Assembly (NCBI RefSeq): GCF_002865645.1
Contig: NW_020194515.1
Coordinates: 992,001-1,056,000 of the forward strand
DNA: 64,000 nt
Direction of reading: 5' to 3'
Source: Hyaloscypha bicolor E
Taxonomy: Eukaryota > Ascomycota > Leotiomycetes > Helotiales > Hyaloscyphaceae
Shown here: positions 42,586-53,301 of the stretch, one piece after another
Layout: each line of letters opens with the position of its first letter
Position numbering within the stretch: the first letter of the stretch is position 1
Made by a program: the position numbers and the translations under genes
Notes under the pieces: model-generated
What the model was told of the DNA's origin: nothing
Database searches by the model: none
The model's input: the letters and a program-made list of their open reading frames with translations, nothing else

Positions 42586-42916
42586 TTTGTTGGAAGTTGT
42601 CTCTTAGGAGTGACATGGTCATGAAGTGTAGACACATGAAGATATAGCACTCCAGACTGGAATACTCCAGAGTATCAACGTTAATTCACACTACGCACTA
42701 CTCGAGATTCGTTTAAAGATCTGTAATACAATCCTCCAAAAGCCCAACTTCTCCTCTGCGGAGTCCTCCAGGTGAATTGAATCTTCCCTCGAAAAACAAA
42801 GGAAAAACAGACCAGCCACCTTGAGAATATTTAGAATTAGGGTTAGGTTGAACTCTCCGAAAAAGTGTCAATAGGAAGATTGATTCATCTACTAAACACT
42901 ACGTATACCTCCGAGT

Positions 42917-44449
42917 TCAATCCATCTTTCTAATCTCAGACGCCAGCGCCCTCGCCTGATCATGAGCCTTCTGCCGCCTAAGATCCTTGATATCCGTTGC
43001 AATCCTCGGCCTCTTGTTATACATTGCCTTGTTGGCCGGGTCTTTGGTGGGGTCATTGTTCGTTGGGTTCGCAGCAGGTTGTTTGAGGTTGCTGGTACTC
43101 TTTGCCTTGTTTAAATTGCCAGGTGTGTCTGGCCTGACAGGTTGCTGGTATACTGTGCCCTTTGTTGGATTTGGAATATTGACAGGCTGCTGAGAAGCGG
43201 GGCTCTTAGGATGATTTTGGTGCGCTGGCGTGTTTGAGCTGACTGGCTGTTGATAAACTATGCCCCGTGTTTGATTCGGAATCTTGACTGGCTGCTGGTG
43301 ACCTGGACTCTTTGGTCTGTTCTGGTTAATTGGTGTGTGTTGGTGATGGTGACCTGACGTTTGTTGACCATGATGAGTTGGACTCTTTGCTCGGTTTTGA
43401 TTAACTGACGTGTGTTGGTGATGGTGATGAGCTGGACTTTTTGGTCGAGTCTGAATCACGTGTACCGGCTGCTGACTGGGGCTTTTCGGTCGATCCTGGC
43501 CATTCGGTGTAATATGAACCGGTAGCTGATACATTGTATTCTTTGTTGGATCAGGGATGTTAGGATTTGATTTTTGCAGCTTTGTCGGCCCCGGAGTCGG
43601 TGATCTCACCGCAATCACTGGAGTCTGCTGTCGGGCAGGCAACTTGGGGCCATTGTCCTTTATCCGATTCTTAGCAAAAAATCCCCTCTTTCCCCAATCT
43701 ATTCCACTTATTTTCCAGTTGGGTTCTTTGAATACCCAGTATTGCTGATCAAATGGCCGGTTGGATTGACGTACCTCTCTCTTTTCCTGAACTATAACAG
43801 CTTGTCTCTTTAGCTCGGCAGCCTTCTCCATCTCTCTCGCCCTTTCTCTCCCCAGTTCCGCATTGCTCTGCGTCTTCCGTAGCCGCTTCTCAGCATCTTT
43901 CTTGACCGCCGCCTGTTGCGCCTGTCGCCTTTCCTCTGTGGCCATCTCCCTCTCCCTCTCCCGTACTCGCCTCTCAGCTTGATCCCATCTCTCGACGCTC
44001 CTCTTATCAGCCTCCTCCTGTGCGCGCCTCTCACCATCTCTTTGGGCAGCCACTCTCTGCGCCTGTTCTTCAGGGTGCCTTCTCTCCAAATTGACTACAA
44101 TGCCAGTAAAGGAGCCATGACTTATTTTCCACTCGATGAGCTTATTCAATAGCCTCGTACCGGCACCTACTTTCTCCCAGTCGATGCGATTCCAATCTTG
44201 CGGGGTGCTCGCTTGCCTGATATCCTGAACGAGCCTGACGAAAGAATCAAGCTGGAAGTCAAAATTAGGGTTCCTCCACCAGCTCTGTGCATCAAGGCTG
44301 GCAAGGGACTCGGCCTTCGCGGTGTCGAGGTCGGTGAAACCAACGGGCCTTATGTGATCGACGTCATGGTGCGCGGTGTTGTAGCATGATATGAGATGCA
44401 GGATCTCATATTGGGTGGGGCCTTCGTAAGTTATCTTGGATGATTGCAT
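42917..44449 (-). CDS. Orphan protein with coiled coil and Pro/His/Gln repeats, 510 residues
   Basis: An intronless frame from the ATG at 44449. Residues ~1-120 look globular (WWRNPNFDFQLDSFVRLV; RIDWEKVGAGTRLLNKLIEW). Residues ~120-225 are a long, highly charged Arg/Glu coiled coil (QAERRVREREREMATEER). After a short block (YWVFKEPNWKISGIDWGKRG) the last ~230 residues are low complexity, built from repeated phrases of the type NRPKSPxHQQPV and IPNxTxGxVYQQPV, basic and probably disordered. I recognise no family. The repeats may vary in number between strains. Confidence 0.65.
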   Translation of the reverse strand: MQSSKITYEGPTQYEILHLISCYNTAHHDVDHIRPVGFTDLDTAKAESLASLDAQSWWRNPNFDFQLDSFVRLVQDIRQASTPQDWNRIDWEKVGAGTRLLNKLIEWKISHGSFTGIVVNLERRHPEEQAQRVAAQRDGERRAQEEADKRSVERWDQAERRVREREREMATEERRQAQQAAVKKDAEKRLRKTQSNAELGRERAREMEKAAELKRQAVIVQEKREVRQSNRPFDQQYWVFKEPNWKISGIDWGKRGFFAKNRIKDNGPKLPARQQTPVIAVRSPTPGPTKLQKSNPNIPDPTKNTMYQLPVHITPNGQDRPKSPSQQPVHVIQTRPKSPAHHHHQHTSVNQNRAKSPTHHGQQTSGHHHQHTPINQNRPKSPGHQQPVKIPNQTRGIVYQQPVSSNTPAHQNHPKSPASQQPVNIPNPTKGTVYQQPVRPDTPGNLNKAKSTSNLKQPAANPTNNDPTKDPANKAMYNKRPRIATDIKDLRRQKAHDQARALASEIRKMD

Positions 44450-44834
44450 ATTGGTGTCTCGTTGATATGTCTCGAACTAAAGTTGTGGAAAATGGTATTT
44501 CGCGAATAACAATCGAGACTTTAGAAACTTCCCGAATTGCCTGAACTTTCTGGGATGACTCGATATTGAACGAGCCAGTAATTTCTGACCATTCAGAGCA
44601 CCGTGTTTAATGCAAACATCGGACGAGTGTCACCCGCTCACAAGTACCATGGTGTTTGACGACGCTGCTATCACTCGACAAATCTTCACACATTCACATC
44701 AAACAAAGAATGCTAACAAGCCACGCAGAAGATAACCAGGGAAATTTGTGCATTCAAACTCTACCTATCTTATCAATTCAATCCAACGCCCCTCCTTCCA
44801 TGCAAAACCGCTTTCCAAATAAGTACACCAAGAA
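44450..44834. other. Intergenic, nothing recognised
   Basis: No supported gene; this is the shared 5'/3' flank of the minus-strand genes. Confidence 0.4.
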
Positions 44835-46999
44835 TCACGATCCGCTTGGACCCGCCTCCTCATCACCATCTGAATCCCTTTGATCAGTTTTTTGTCGCTT
44901 CCCCCGGAAATAATCTCCTAAAGTATTACTTAAACTTCGCGCTCTGGTCATTCTCGACCAAGTTTTGCTCGGGTCTGTATCTAAAGATTTCCTGATTTCC
45001 TGTCCTTCGTCGCCGTTCTTGGCTGACGGTGTTTCTGATCCATCTTCATTTCCATCACGTGACTGGGCAAGTCGATGGGAGCCAGATTTCGATCTTGGGA
45101 GACCGAGACGGGCGCGCTTGAGCTTGCTTGGAGACTCGATGCCCCGTCGCATTGTATCTGCGACGACCACGCTCAAGCCTCCGGATAGTGGAGAGATGAA
45201 AGGGCCAGGCATCATTCGAGATATAGAGTGTCTTGCTGGAGTCACTGGTCTGACGTCTGCTGGTGGTGGTATAGGTCCTTGTTGATGGTTTGGATGAGTA
45301 TGCACATTGCCTTGGGATGAGGTCCTTGCTAAATTTGACAGAGGCTTCAGCGATTCTGTGGAAGTTTGTGCTTCGGATGGTAGTACAGCCGATGATGTCG
45401 TATTCGGTAGTCCAAAATGTCTTGTAGCTTGAAGAAGCTCATCGCTCTTCCATGGATTGCTGAGGAGAGGGGTTTGCTCTGCAGCTACTTCCGAGGGCGG
45501 AGCTGAAGGCACAACTCGGACTGATGGGGGTTGGTATGAAGAGACGGAAAATCTGTGAGGTGTCCGGGGTTGTGAAGGGTCCACAAAACTGACACGAGAA
45601 GACCTCCGCGAATCGCTGGCGGCCTCGTCGTTGGCTCCGTCGCCATTCTGATGTACGTTTGCTCTTGACCGTTTCCTGGCTCCTTCATGTGCTTGATGTT
45701 CCTCGCCCGATGGTTCTTGATCTATGAGACCAATTCTTTCCTCGCCCTCCTCGTCGGATCCATCCTCTTCATCCTCTTCATCTCGTCGAGGTCGACCGCT
45801 GGTAATAAGGAATACCCCGAAAAATGTCAAAAGACAACCGCCAATAAATTTTCCCACGCTGTCAGCTGTGGCTTTCTCAAAGTCACGATATAGAACAGCG
45901 CTTCCAATAATAACAGACAAAGTAAACATAACAAATTGTACAGGAATGACCTGGGTCGAGTTGAATCGCGCAAGCGCCTTGTTGACATATTTAACTTGCA
46001 TAACAGCGGTACCCACTAGAATGGCCACGAGAGCGTAGGTGACTGGTGTTGTAAGGGCTCTCCAAAGCGTTGACGAAAGCATTGAAGCTACACCCTTTGT
46101 TGAAAGAACCGTATATCCACCTATATAGAATTTAGCAAGATCAACCTCACGGGAAGACCACACTGACCAAATAAACCCACGAGCCCAAGGTCTATCAGGA
46201 TTGTCCTGTTTCCGTACTTTGGGCTCGCCCATACCAACACCCCAATTAGAAACCCAGTAATAGCCATATACACTTCAAACTCCGTTCTTGTGATAGCCCC
46301 CCAGATCTCGTGTGGGCCAAGCTTCTTCTCTTGTTGCTTTGCGCTGAGCACAACTACAACGGCTCCTGCCACAGCTACCACCACTCCCCAGAAGTCTCGC
46401 AACCGGAAACTTTCTTTTAACATGATGGGGGCAATCACACAGTTCGATATCAAAGCCACAACGCCGAGCGGGGATACTATCGATGCCGGGGCGAAGCCAT
46501 ATGCCAAAAAATTGCCCGTCTCTCCAATTGTCATCAATGCGATCCCTCCCCACCAGTATGGCGACCTCAAGTATGTAGAATCTTGTTTATGGTCGTCATC
46601 CGAGCATCCGCTTGATTGGGTATTCGTGGAATGAAACGAGGTTTGCAAAGGATCGTGATGCTCGCCTTCCAACTCTGTGACATGATGCCCATTCGACCCA
46701 GTCGTCCCATAGCCATTTTGTGTACTCTTAGCGATGTGTTTTGACTTCTCCTTCCTTAAACTCCGTTCTTGGCTTAATCGTATGTGCGCGTATCGTTGTA
46801 TGTTGAGGGCGAAGGATATCAGGATGTTGCCTCCAATGGCAGTGGCAATGCCGATCAAGGAGCTCCATCGCTGAAGCTGTGAGTCTTTGTCGCCGAATAT
46901 GAAGAAGTCGGAATTCGATAATGTCGCAGCGGTTGCCAATGTCGGCGCACTGAAGACTGATGTGGTCGCAGCATCGATTGCCGGGGTCAAAAGATACAT
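44835..46999 (-). CDS. NIPA-family magnesium transporter
   Basis: Exons are 46999-46168 and 46120-44835 (47-nt intron, GTCAGT/ATATAG, in frame), 705 residues. The N-terminal ~400 residues carry the NIPA (DUF803/PF05653) pattern of about nine membrane helices: LIGIATAIGGNILISFALN, YWWGGIALMTIGETGNFLAYGFAP, SIVSPLGVVALISN, LKESFRLRDFWGVVVAVAGAV, then STKGVASMLSS and FIGGCLLTFFGVFLI. The C-terminal ~300 residues are cytosolic, Ser/Pro-rich and disordered, as in other filamentous fungi. Human NIPA proteins move Mg2+ across plasma and endosomal membranes; the fungal role is inferred. It is divergent from the WDR70-like gene. Confidence 0.88.
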
Positions 47000-47286
47000 A
47001 TCAGCGTGTCGTCGTCGTAAATAACAATATCATCCCACTTCTGGCGGCCCGCGGGCCAACTCAAGGGAGACGTAATTGACAGCTGCTTCATATACACATG
47101 AGGATATATTGTCGTGTTGCTGAGATCCTTGGTGGTCGTGGTTGGGTGATTTGGTGGTCGTCGCGCAAAGTGCGAGTCAAAGTATGATTTCATCGACACC
47201 TCGTCCAAGATTCGCTAGCCTGCACCCCACTCCAGCTTCCAACTTCAAACAATACCAGCGAATGAGAATCCTCGATACTCGACAAT
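47000..47286. promoter_or_regulatory. Bidirectional promoter between the NIPA and WDR70-like genes
   Basis: Only 287 bp separate the two divergent start codons, so both promoters lie here. No TATA box is evident, which suits housekeeping genes. Confidence 0.5.
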
Positions 47287-49083
47287 ATGAGCGACGACGA
47301 GGAATTTGAGGTGGATGGCCCTGAGCTGGCGGAGGATGATCCTATGAGAGCATTCTTGCCTCAAGTGTTTGGAAAGAAGAGTAAAGAGGCAGACGTCGCG
47401 GCGCAAATAAGCAGGACGAAGAGGCCGGTCGACAAGGCGCCAGCGAAGATAGAGGCTACTGGAGAGGATGGGGAGGGCCAACAGAGGGTCGCGCAGGAGC
47501 CAGCATCCAAGGATTACGGCTCAGATGATGATGACGATTCAGACGACTCTAATGCGTCCGAAGACGACGAGTACCCAGTCTCGCACGAGCTGGTACTGAA
47601 GACACACGAGCGTGCCGTGACAACAGCTTCCCTGGATCCTTCTGGAGGTAGACTGGTTACTGGATCTACGGATTGTACGCTGAAGCTGCACGACTTTGCT
47701 TCCATGACCCCGACCACTCTACGAGCCTTCAAATCCGTAGATCCAAGTGCCTCGAAAACCTCAACGAATTCAGAAACCCACCCTATCAATCTTGTCGAAT
47801 TCAACCCGTTATCAGGAGGGGCATTCCTCTGCGTCTCGGCGCATCCACAAGCAAAGATCATGAGTAGAGACGGAGAGGTTCTAGCAGAGTTTGTGAAGGG
47901 CGATATGTATCTGAGGGATATGAATAACACCAAGGGACATATTTCTGAGGTTACAACTGGCACATGGAATCCTGTGGACAAGAACTTGTGTGTTACGGCG
48001 GGTACCGACAGCACGCTACGGATATGGGACGTCAACCACAAGAGAACTCAGAAAGAAGTCATCGTCCACAAATCGAGGGCTGCAGGCTCTGCGGGAAGGA
48101 CGAGAATGACTGCGGTTGCCTGGGGAAGTCCATTACAAGGAGGGCCCAACATGTTGATTGCTGCAGCTCTTGATGGAAGTCTGGTGATGTGGAGTGGGGA
48201 CGGACCGTTTGCAAGACCAGCAGCAGAAATAAGAGAGGCGCATAAACCAAACACGTGGACGGGAGGATTAGACATCAGCTCGGATGGCCGAATGGTTGTG
48301 ACCCGAGGTGGCGATGACTTGATCAAACTCTGGGATACCCGGAAGTTCAAGGCCCCAGTTGTCACCGTATCACACCCTTCGACATCAGGCCATTACGCCA
48401 TGACTAACATCAAATATTCTCCTGCCTCCTCCAGTATTGTCACAGGGTCGGCATCTGGCCATCTCCACATCTTGAATCCTGGAAATCTCAAAGCCGAGCT
48501 TGTTACTCCAGTCACACCAGGATCACCACTTATCACAGTCCAGTGGCATCCAAAGATCAACCAAATCGTCACAGGCTCTGCAAATGCAGAAGTTCATGTC
48601 CTCTACAACCCAAACACGTCCGTCCGAGGAGCCGTGGATGTCATGTCCCGCGCGCCCAAAAAACGGCATGTCGACGACGATCCAAACTTCACTACTGATC
48701 AATCCGTCGGCATTTCAGGAGATAGCATCGTCACACCGGGCGGAGTCCTCACCAACTCCAACGCTTCGTCGTTCTCTGCTCGCCATCCAACAGTTGGACT
48801 GACAGCATCAGGCCGGTCCCGCGATCCACGGAGACCGCAGATACCTATGGTGACTCCGTTTATGAAGAGTCAGCCAGACGAAGCACATATTAACCAGAGT
48901 ATACCGCTCAGCAGTATGCGAGACGAGGACCCCAGAGAAGCACTGCTTAAGTATGCGGATCTTGCGAAGAAGGATCCTTTGTTTACGAATGCCTGGAAGG
49001 ATACGCAACCAGTTACGCAGTATGCAGAACTGAGCGATGAGGAAGAGGAAGAGGGGCCAGATAAGAAGAAAGTGAAGAGGTAA
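47287..49083 (+). CDS. WDR70: WD40-repeat protein, WDR70 homologue
   Basis: A single exon of 598 residues. An acidic N-terminus with a Asp/Ser run (DYGSDDDDDSDDSNASEDDE) precedes seven or so WD40 units from ~residue 100 to 440 (TGSTDCTLKLHDF, TAGTDSTLRIWDV, TRGGDDLIKLWDT). The C-terminal segment RDEDPREALLKYADLAKKDP, then TQPVT, matches the conserved tail of WDR70 (gastrulation defective 1) rather than other WD proteins. It is nuclear in animals and fission yeast, where it is linked to chromatin and DNA-end resection; a nuclear role here is inferred. The Lys-rich C-terminus (KKKVKR) fits a nuclear signal. Confidence 0.85.
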   Translation: MSDDEEFEVDGPELAEDDPMRAFLPQVFGKKSKEADVAAQISRTKRPVDKAPAKIEATGEDGEGQQRVAQEPASKDYGSDDDDDSDDSNASEDDEYPVSHELVLKTHERAVTTASLDPSGGRLVTGSTDCTLKLHDFASMTPTTLRAFKSVDPSASKTSTNSETHPINLVEFNPLSGGAFLCVSAHPQAKIMSRDGEVLAEFVKGDMYLRDMNNTKGHISEVTTGTWNPVDKNLCVTAGTDSTLRIWDVNHKRTQKEVIVHKSRAAGSAGRTRMTAVAWGSPLQGGPNMLIAAALDGSLVMWSGDGPFARPAAEIREAHKPNTWTGGLDISSDGRMVVTRGGDDLIKLWDTRKFKAPVVTVSHPSTSGHYAMTNIKYSPASSSIVTGSASGHLHILNPGNLKAELVTPVTPGSPLITVQWHPKINQIVTGSANAEVHVLYNPNTSVRGAVDVMSRAPKKRHVDDDPNFTTDQSVGISGDSIVTPGGVLTNSNASSFSARHPTVGLTASGRSRDPRRPQIPMVTPFMKSQPDEAHINQSIPLSSMRDEDPREALLKYADLAKKDPLFTNAWKDTQPVTQYAELSDEEEEEGPDKKKVKR

Positions 49084-49808
49084 TTGGAAATTGGCGTATC
49101 GATAGGGAAATCGGAGGCACACTTGGCGTTCTGGCGAGGGGAATTAAAAAAGTCTGATAAAAGAGGGAAAATGTAAGAAGACTGCAATTTATACCCGAAG
49201 GCGTTCCAAAACTGGAGAAGCGTAACTCAACATGGGCATGAAAAAAGGGGCATCCATTTCAAATCCTCCCTTTTGGTTATTCCTTCGATCTATGGTAGGT
49301 TCAAAGTCAAGTCTCTTTCAATGTCCATAAAGTTCTGCAACGGTTGAATCCTCTCTCTGAGATATCTATCACTTGATTTGGGATATTGTAAATCGGTGCC
49401 AATCAGTGCCAATTCCTTCATTCATTGCGAAGCAACTTACCTTGTTTGGAGTTTCTTGTGTCACACGATTCGCTGAAAATGCCTCATTCGAAATTCCCTG
49501 GACTTGGACAGAACGCATTCCAAGTCCCAAGAGTATCTGCAACATTGAATCGATGTTCAACAGAATTATGAGCTCGATATTCACTGCCGACGGAGCCAGA
49601 CATCTCCAATATACTAGACCAGCGTCGGTTGAGATTGAGATTCACTTCGTCATGAAGCTGGCCAGCAAATTCGAACTCTTAAACATTTCGACTATTTAAT
49701 TGTTCTTGATCCGCTAGAACATCCCATCTCTGCATCTTCCACTAATTCTACGCCAGTCCTCTTGGCTACACCTACGCCGGTAATACATCAAGAAACAGTG
49801 CGACACTA
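49084..49808. other. Intergenic, nothing supported
   Basis: A 108-codon plus frame (49373-49699) has no domain and poor start context; I do not call it. Confidence 0.4.
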
Positions 49809-50738
49809 ATGGCAACACTTCCCACTATCAAGAACTCCACAATCCAGGATATCGCGATCCGTAAGACCGCATTTATAGCTTGCACGCTAAATCGCGTCGA
49901 GATCCATGGATCAACCATTGCCGGCTCAACTTTGAGTAATTGCAACTCTCGAATTGTACAGTCTCTAAGTCGACCTTAGCCACTGCACAACTCTCAAACT
50001 GTACAATCGATGGTTGTTCTCTGGTCGACTCCAAGCTCCATGAGACGAAGAAGATCGTTGTTTGTGCTATGGATAACTGTGCGATGACTTCGTCGCCTTG
50101 GCATTCCGAAGGTTTCCTCCCGAGGTCAGGGCAATGATCTTTGGGCGCTGCATTGATTTTCGCAAATCGAAGACTCCAGCTCTCTTGATTGCACTCCGAG
50201 GTGATGAAGAACTCTATGCCGAGGCCATTAGAATCTTCTACAGGCTGAATTGGTTCCGAGTAGACCTTCAAACCCTCCCTGCTTTTGAATTGGTATCAAA
50301 GAAAGCTCTTCAAAGTATCCAAAAGCTTTACATCAAGTAAGTGACCCCAGTCTATCTGGAACGATGAATCAACCTAACGACCCGAGAAGCGCTCGTTAGA
50401 AGGTGCGCATCGATGCTGGATTTTTTCCGGTACCATTCACGCACTGTACTTCAGTCAAGCAGCTTTGCCTTGTTCCATGCAACGCGCCAGAATTGAAGAT
50501 TTGGGTAAAGACTTGCTTCTCAAAATTCTCAGCAATTGAAACCCTGCAGATCAAGATACCATCGAAACACCTCTATATTCCTCGACCTGTGAACCGCCAA
50601 GAACGTATCTCAGGGGTGCTTGCGCTACAGCAGGATCTGGGTGCCCCTACAAAACTATTTCGAGTACCCAGTACTGAAATGGAGGTCTGGTTCTGGGAAG
50701 CACCTAAGGGGCAGACCTTGAAGTGGAATGATGAATAG
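49809..50738 (+). pseudogene. Broken pentapeptide-repeat/F-box-like paralogue (copy D)
   Basis: This copy has the family order. From the ATG at 49809 pentapeptide residues appear (STIQDIAI, ACTLNRVEIHGSTIAGSTL), then stop. A second frame resumes at about 49940 (LSNCTIDGCSLVDSKL), and a third from about 50096 gives the F-box-like block (LAFRRFPPEVRAMIFGRC, LLIALRGDEELYAEAIRIFY). The exon 1 end ATCAA/GTAAGT at 50337 matches copy C exactly. Exon 2 homology (HCTSVKQLCLV, IWVKTCFSKFSAIETLQIKI) ends with the family motif WFWEAPKGQTLKW at 50738. Two frameshifts plus the lack of any clean in-frame junction into exon 2 mark it as a pseudogene. Confidence 0.7.
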
Positions 50739-51254
50739 AGCGCAGGAGAAGTCGAGGATTGTAGAGTAGAGCGGGAGTGGCAGCCCTCATGGCCAGGTTG
50801 TATACTGGCGCTTGGGAGCAACGGGGCAAGTTTCTGGAGGTTCCGAGCCAGAAAAGCGTGGAGTGTAAGTGACTGCAACTACCTACATCAAATTCAAATC
50901 CAAATCCAAACTTGCAGACACCTGCGTTGCCATCGATTTTTCTGCTCCTCCACAGGCATAACACGTGCTTTGGCAGCTTGGCTAAATGCAAAGTACTTCT
51001 CCTTTCCCCCTTTCCAAAATTTCCTGCACCAAGTTACAACGAATTCACTTCTTAACCATTGGATGAATTTCTCAGAGTTTTTCAATTGTATCATTGAACC
51101 GCTTCATCATTGGATATTCAACAATCTTTCCCCAAGCTACCCCGACCATACTCGGACACTTCTCAGTACGTATGCTTTCCCATCCACATGCACTATCTAG
51201 TGTCCTCAACGCGAATATCACTCGAGACTCAAAGAATCCCTCCCGGTAGATACT
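50739..51254. other. Intergenic between copies D and E
   Basis: No gene is seen; several short domainless frames only. Confidence 0.4.
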
Positions 51255-51984
51255 ATGGCAGACTCCGATATGGACATCATCGAAGACTGCACCCTGAGCG
51301 GCGTCACCATCCGCAAGACCACCAGCAAGAAATGCGTTCTCCGATACGTCGAAGTCTATACCTCCTCAATTTGTAGCACCACCCCGCGGAAGTCTGGCAG
51401 CTACAAGTCTCCTATGATTCCGCCTTTACCCTGAGGGGATAGTGAACTTTACCACGAAGCTATCCGGCCGTTTACAGACAGAATTGGTATCGATTCAGTG
51501 CGGAAAACTTCTCGAGCGCCGAAAAGAAGCAAAAGAAGGCCGTCGAGAATACCCACAAACTCCACACTTCGTAAGTGAGCCTCTATTTCCGACCGTCTAT
51601 TGCTACTGTTGTATTAACAGAGAGAAGGCTCTAGTACCATAAATCGAATTCTGCCTGGCGATTTTCGTACTATTTTCGAACATTGCAAGTCTATTAAAGA
51701 ACTTGGCTTCGTTCCATACAGTGGAGGTCAGGTGAGGTGCTGGAATGGATTAAGATATGTCTTGACCGGTTTTCGACTCTAGAAAGGATCATCGTTATGG
51801 CTGGTTTAAGCCACTTCCAAAGTCCATTTCCTTCTAGGCGTACCTTGTGTTGCATTTCTACTATCTTGGAACTTAAGCAGCAGCCGGGAGTCCGTCCAGT
51901 ACTTTGGAGTCTCCACAACGGATACTAAATGGTGCACACTTCGAGCCCCAAAGCGTAAGACTTTAAAGTGGAAAGGAGTGTAGA
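51255..51984 (+). pseudogene. Heavily decayed pentapeptide/F-box-like paralogue (copy E)
   Basis: The ATG at 51255 opens DCTLSGVTIRKTT, CVLRYVEVYTSSIC, which aligns with copy B (ECTIENISIRVAM, CILRNVSLESSFC). The frame ends at 51432. The middle has lost the F-box-like core and keeps only GDSELYHEAIRPF (compare GDEELYAEAIRIF in D). Later fragments in changing frames are FEHCKSIKELGFVPYSG and VLEWIKICLDRFSTLERI. The family's final motif survives as LRAPKRKTLKW before a stop at 51984. At least three frame changes and an internal deletion are visible, so this is the oldest-looking copy. Confidence 0.65.
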
Positions 51985-53301
51985 TCTAAGCGGTTGGAGG
52001 GCCAGCATTGTGCCAATGAATTTGCGTGGTACGCCAAGAAACAACAGATCTCCTCACCACAGAACTTGCTACTCTTTATCAATCTGTGGGGTTAAGCTCC
52101 AACCCTGTGATATTCGAATAATGTGATTCAGAAATGTTTCGATCGACTCAATTAGCACTGCCATTCTCCAATTCTCATCATCCTCGCATCTCTGGAACAG
52201 CACCGCTTGCCATACACGTGATGCTCCCCTTTAGGTTAGCTCGGCTATAGAGGCATGTGAACTCTCTACTAGCCGCGCTTCATGTTCTTTAAGTATCTTA
52301 CTCTATATCAACCTTACCCTTATATTGAAGCCTAGTTACAAGCTAAACGCTGCTTAATTCATACAATTGTTACGAGAATATCCTAAAATTCCTAACAACT
52401 AATAAGAAGCAATCGAGATGGTGGCGGATATATTTAATCCGTTTGTGGGGAAGGGGTGCAAGAGCGTTAGTGTTGTGGGGAATTGGGAGGAGGCGAGTGA
52501 TAAGTGGTGATTCTCGGTTCGCTGTGGTGTACCCCTATCCTTCTCGCTTAGAGACACGCCACGAACATTTCAGGGATTGAGGATTGATTGGAGCGTTCAA
52601 AAGCTTCCCAGCTATGAACGAACCACACAATTACTGCCCACTAACATATTGTAGTGCGCAATGTGTTCGTTCCATGGCTTTGCTTCTTGTACTGTATACC
52701 ACGAGTACAGTCCATAACGTGCCAACCACACTAGGATTTCCCTATTCGTTCGCTGGCAGGAGCTCGCATCCCGCTCGTCATAATTGGCTAATGCTGCTAA
52801 TAGGTAATCTCCAAACACCCGTCCTCCTTCCAAACGCACGTCTTCATCCCCACACCAGCGTTACTTCCTGCAAACGAACTCCGACTTGGTGTTAAGTTGG
52901 GATGGGAAGACTTTCAGGTACACTGTCGCTCCTTTCTTACGTTCTGGCAGGGGCTTGTAGCCGAGTTCCCCCGGGCCCTTCCCGGTCTTGTCCATCATTT
53001 TCCACTCTGCCTTATTATACGCATCTCGAATAAATACTCCGCATGGAATACCCGCGTCTACAGCAACCCTTCTTGCTTTACTGGTCTATCTTCATGTTCT
53101 ATCACATCTATACAGTACAACGATACCTCATCGAACATCAAAATCGCAAAGACGCCAGCAAATGCAGCATAAAATGAAAAGAACTTCCATACTCGCTCGG
53201 TCTCCCATCTCCGATAGAACCATGAACAATGGACAAAGCATTAATCAGCCCACATTATCATCACACGTGCCCTCAACCCCCTCAACCCCCTCCAACATCC
53301 A
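51985..53301. other. Intergenic, nothing recognised
   Basis: No gene that I can support; frames of up to 127 codons near 52584-53371 lie opposite or beside the MFS gene and have no domain. Confidence 0.4.

Noticed and set aside
42834..42850. TTAGGGTTAGG, resembling fungal telomere repeat
   Set aside because: Fewer than two units inside genic DNA; most likely chance.
49373..49699. 108-codon plus frame downstream of the WDR70-like gene
   Set aside because: No domain, weak start, lies in the 3' flank.
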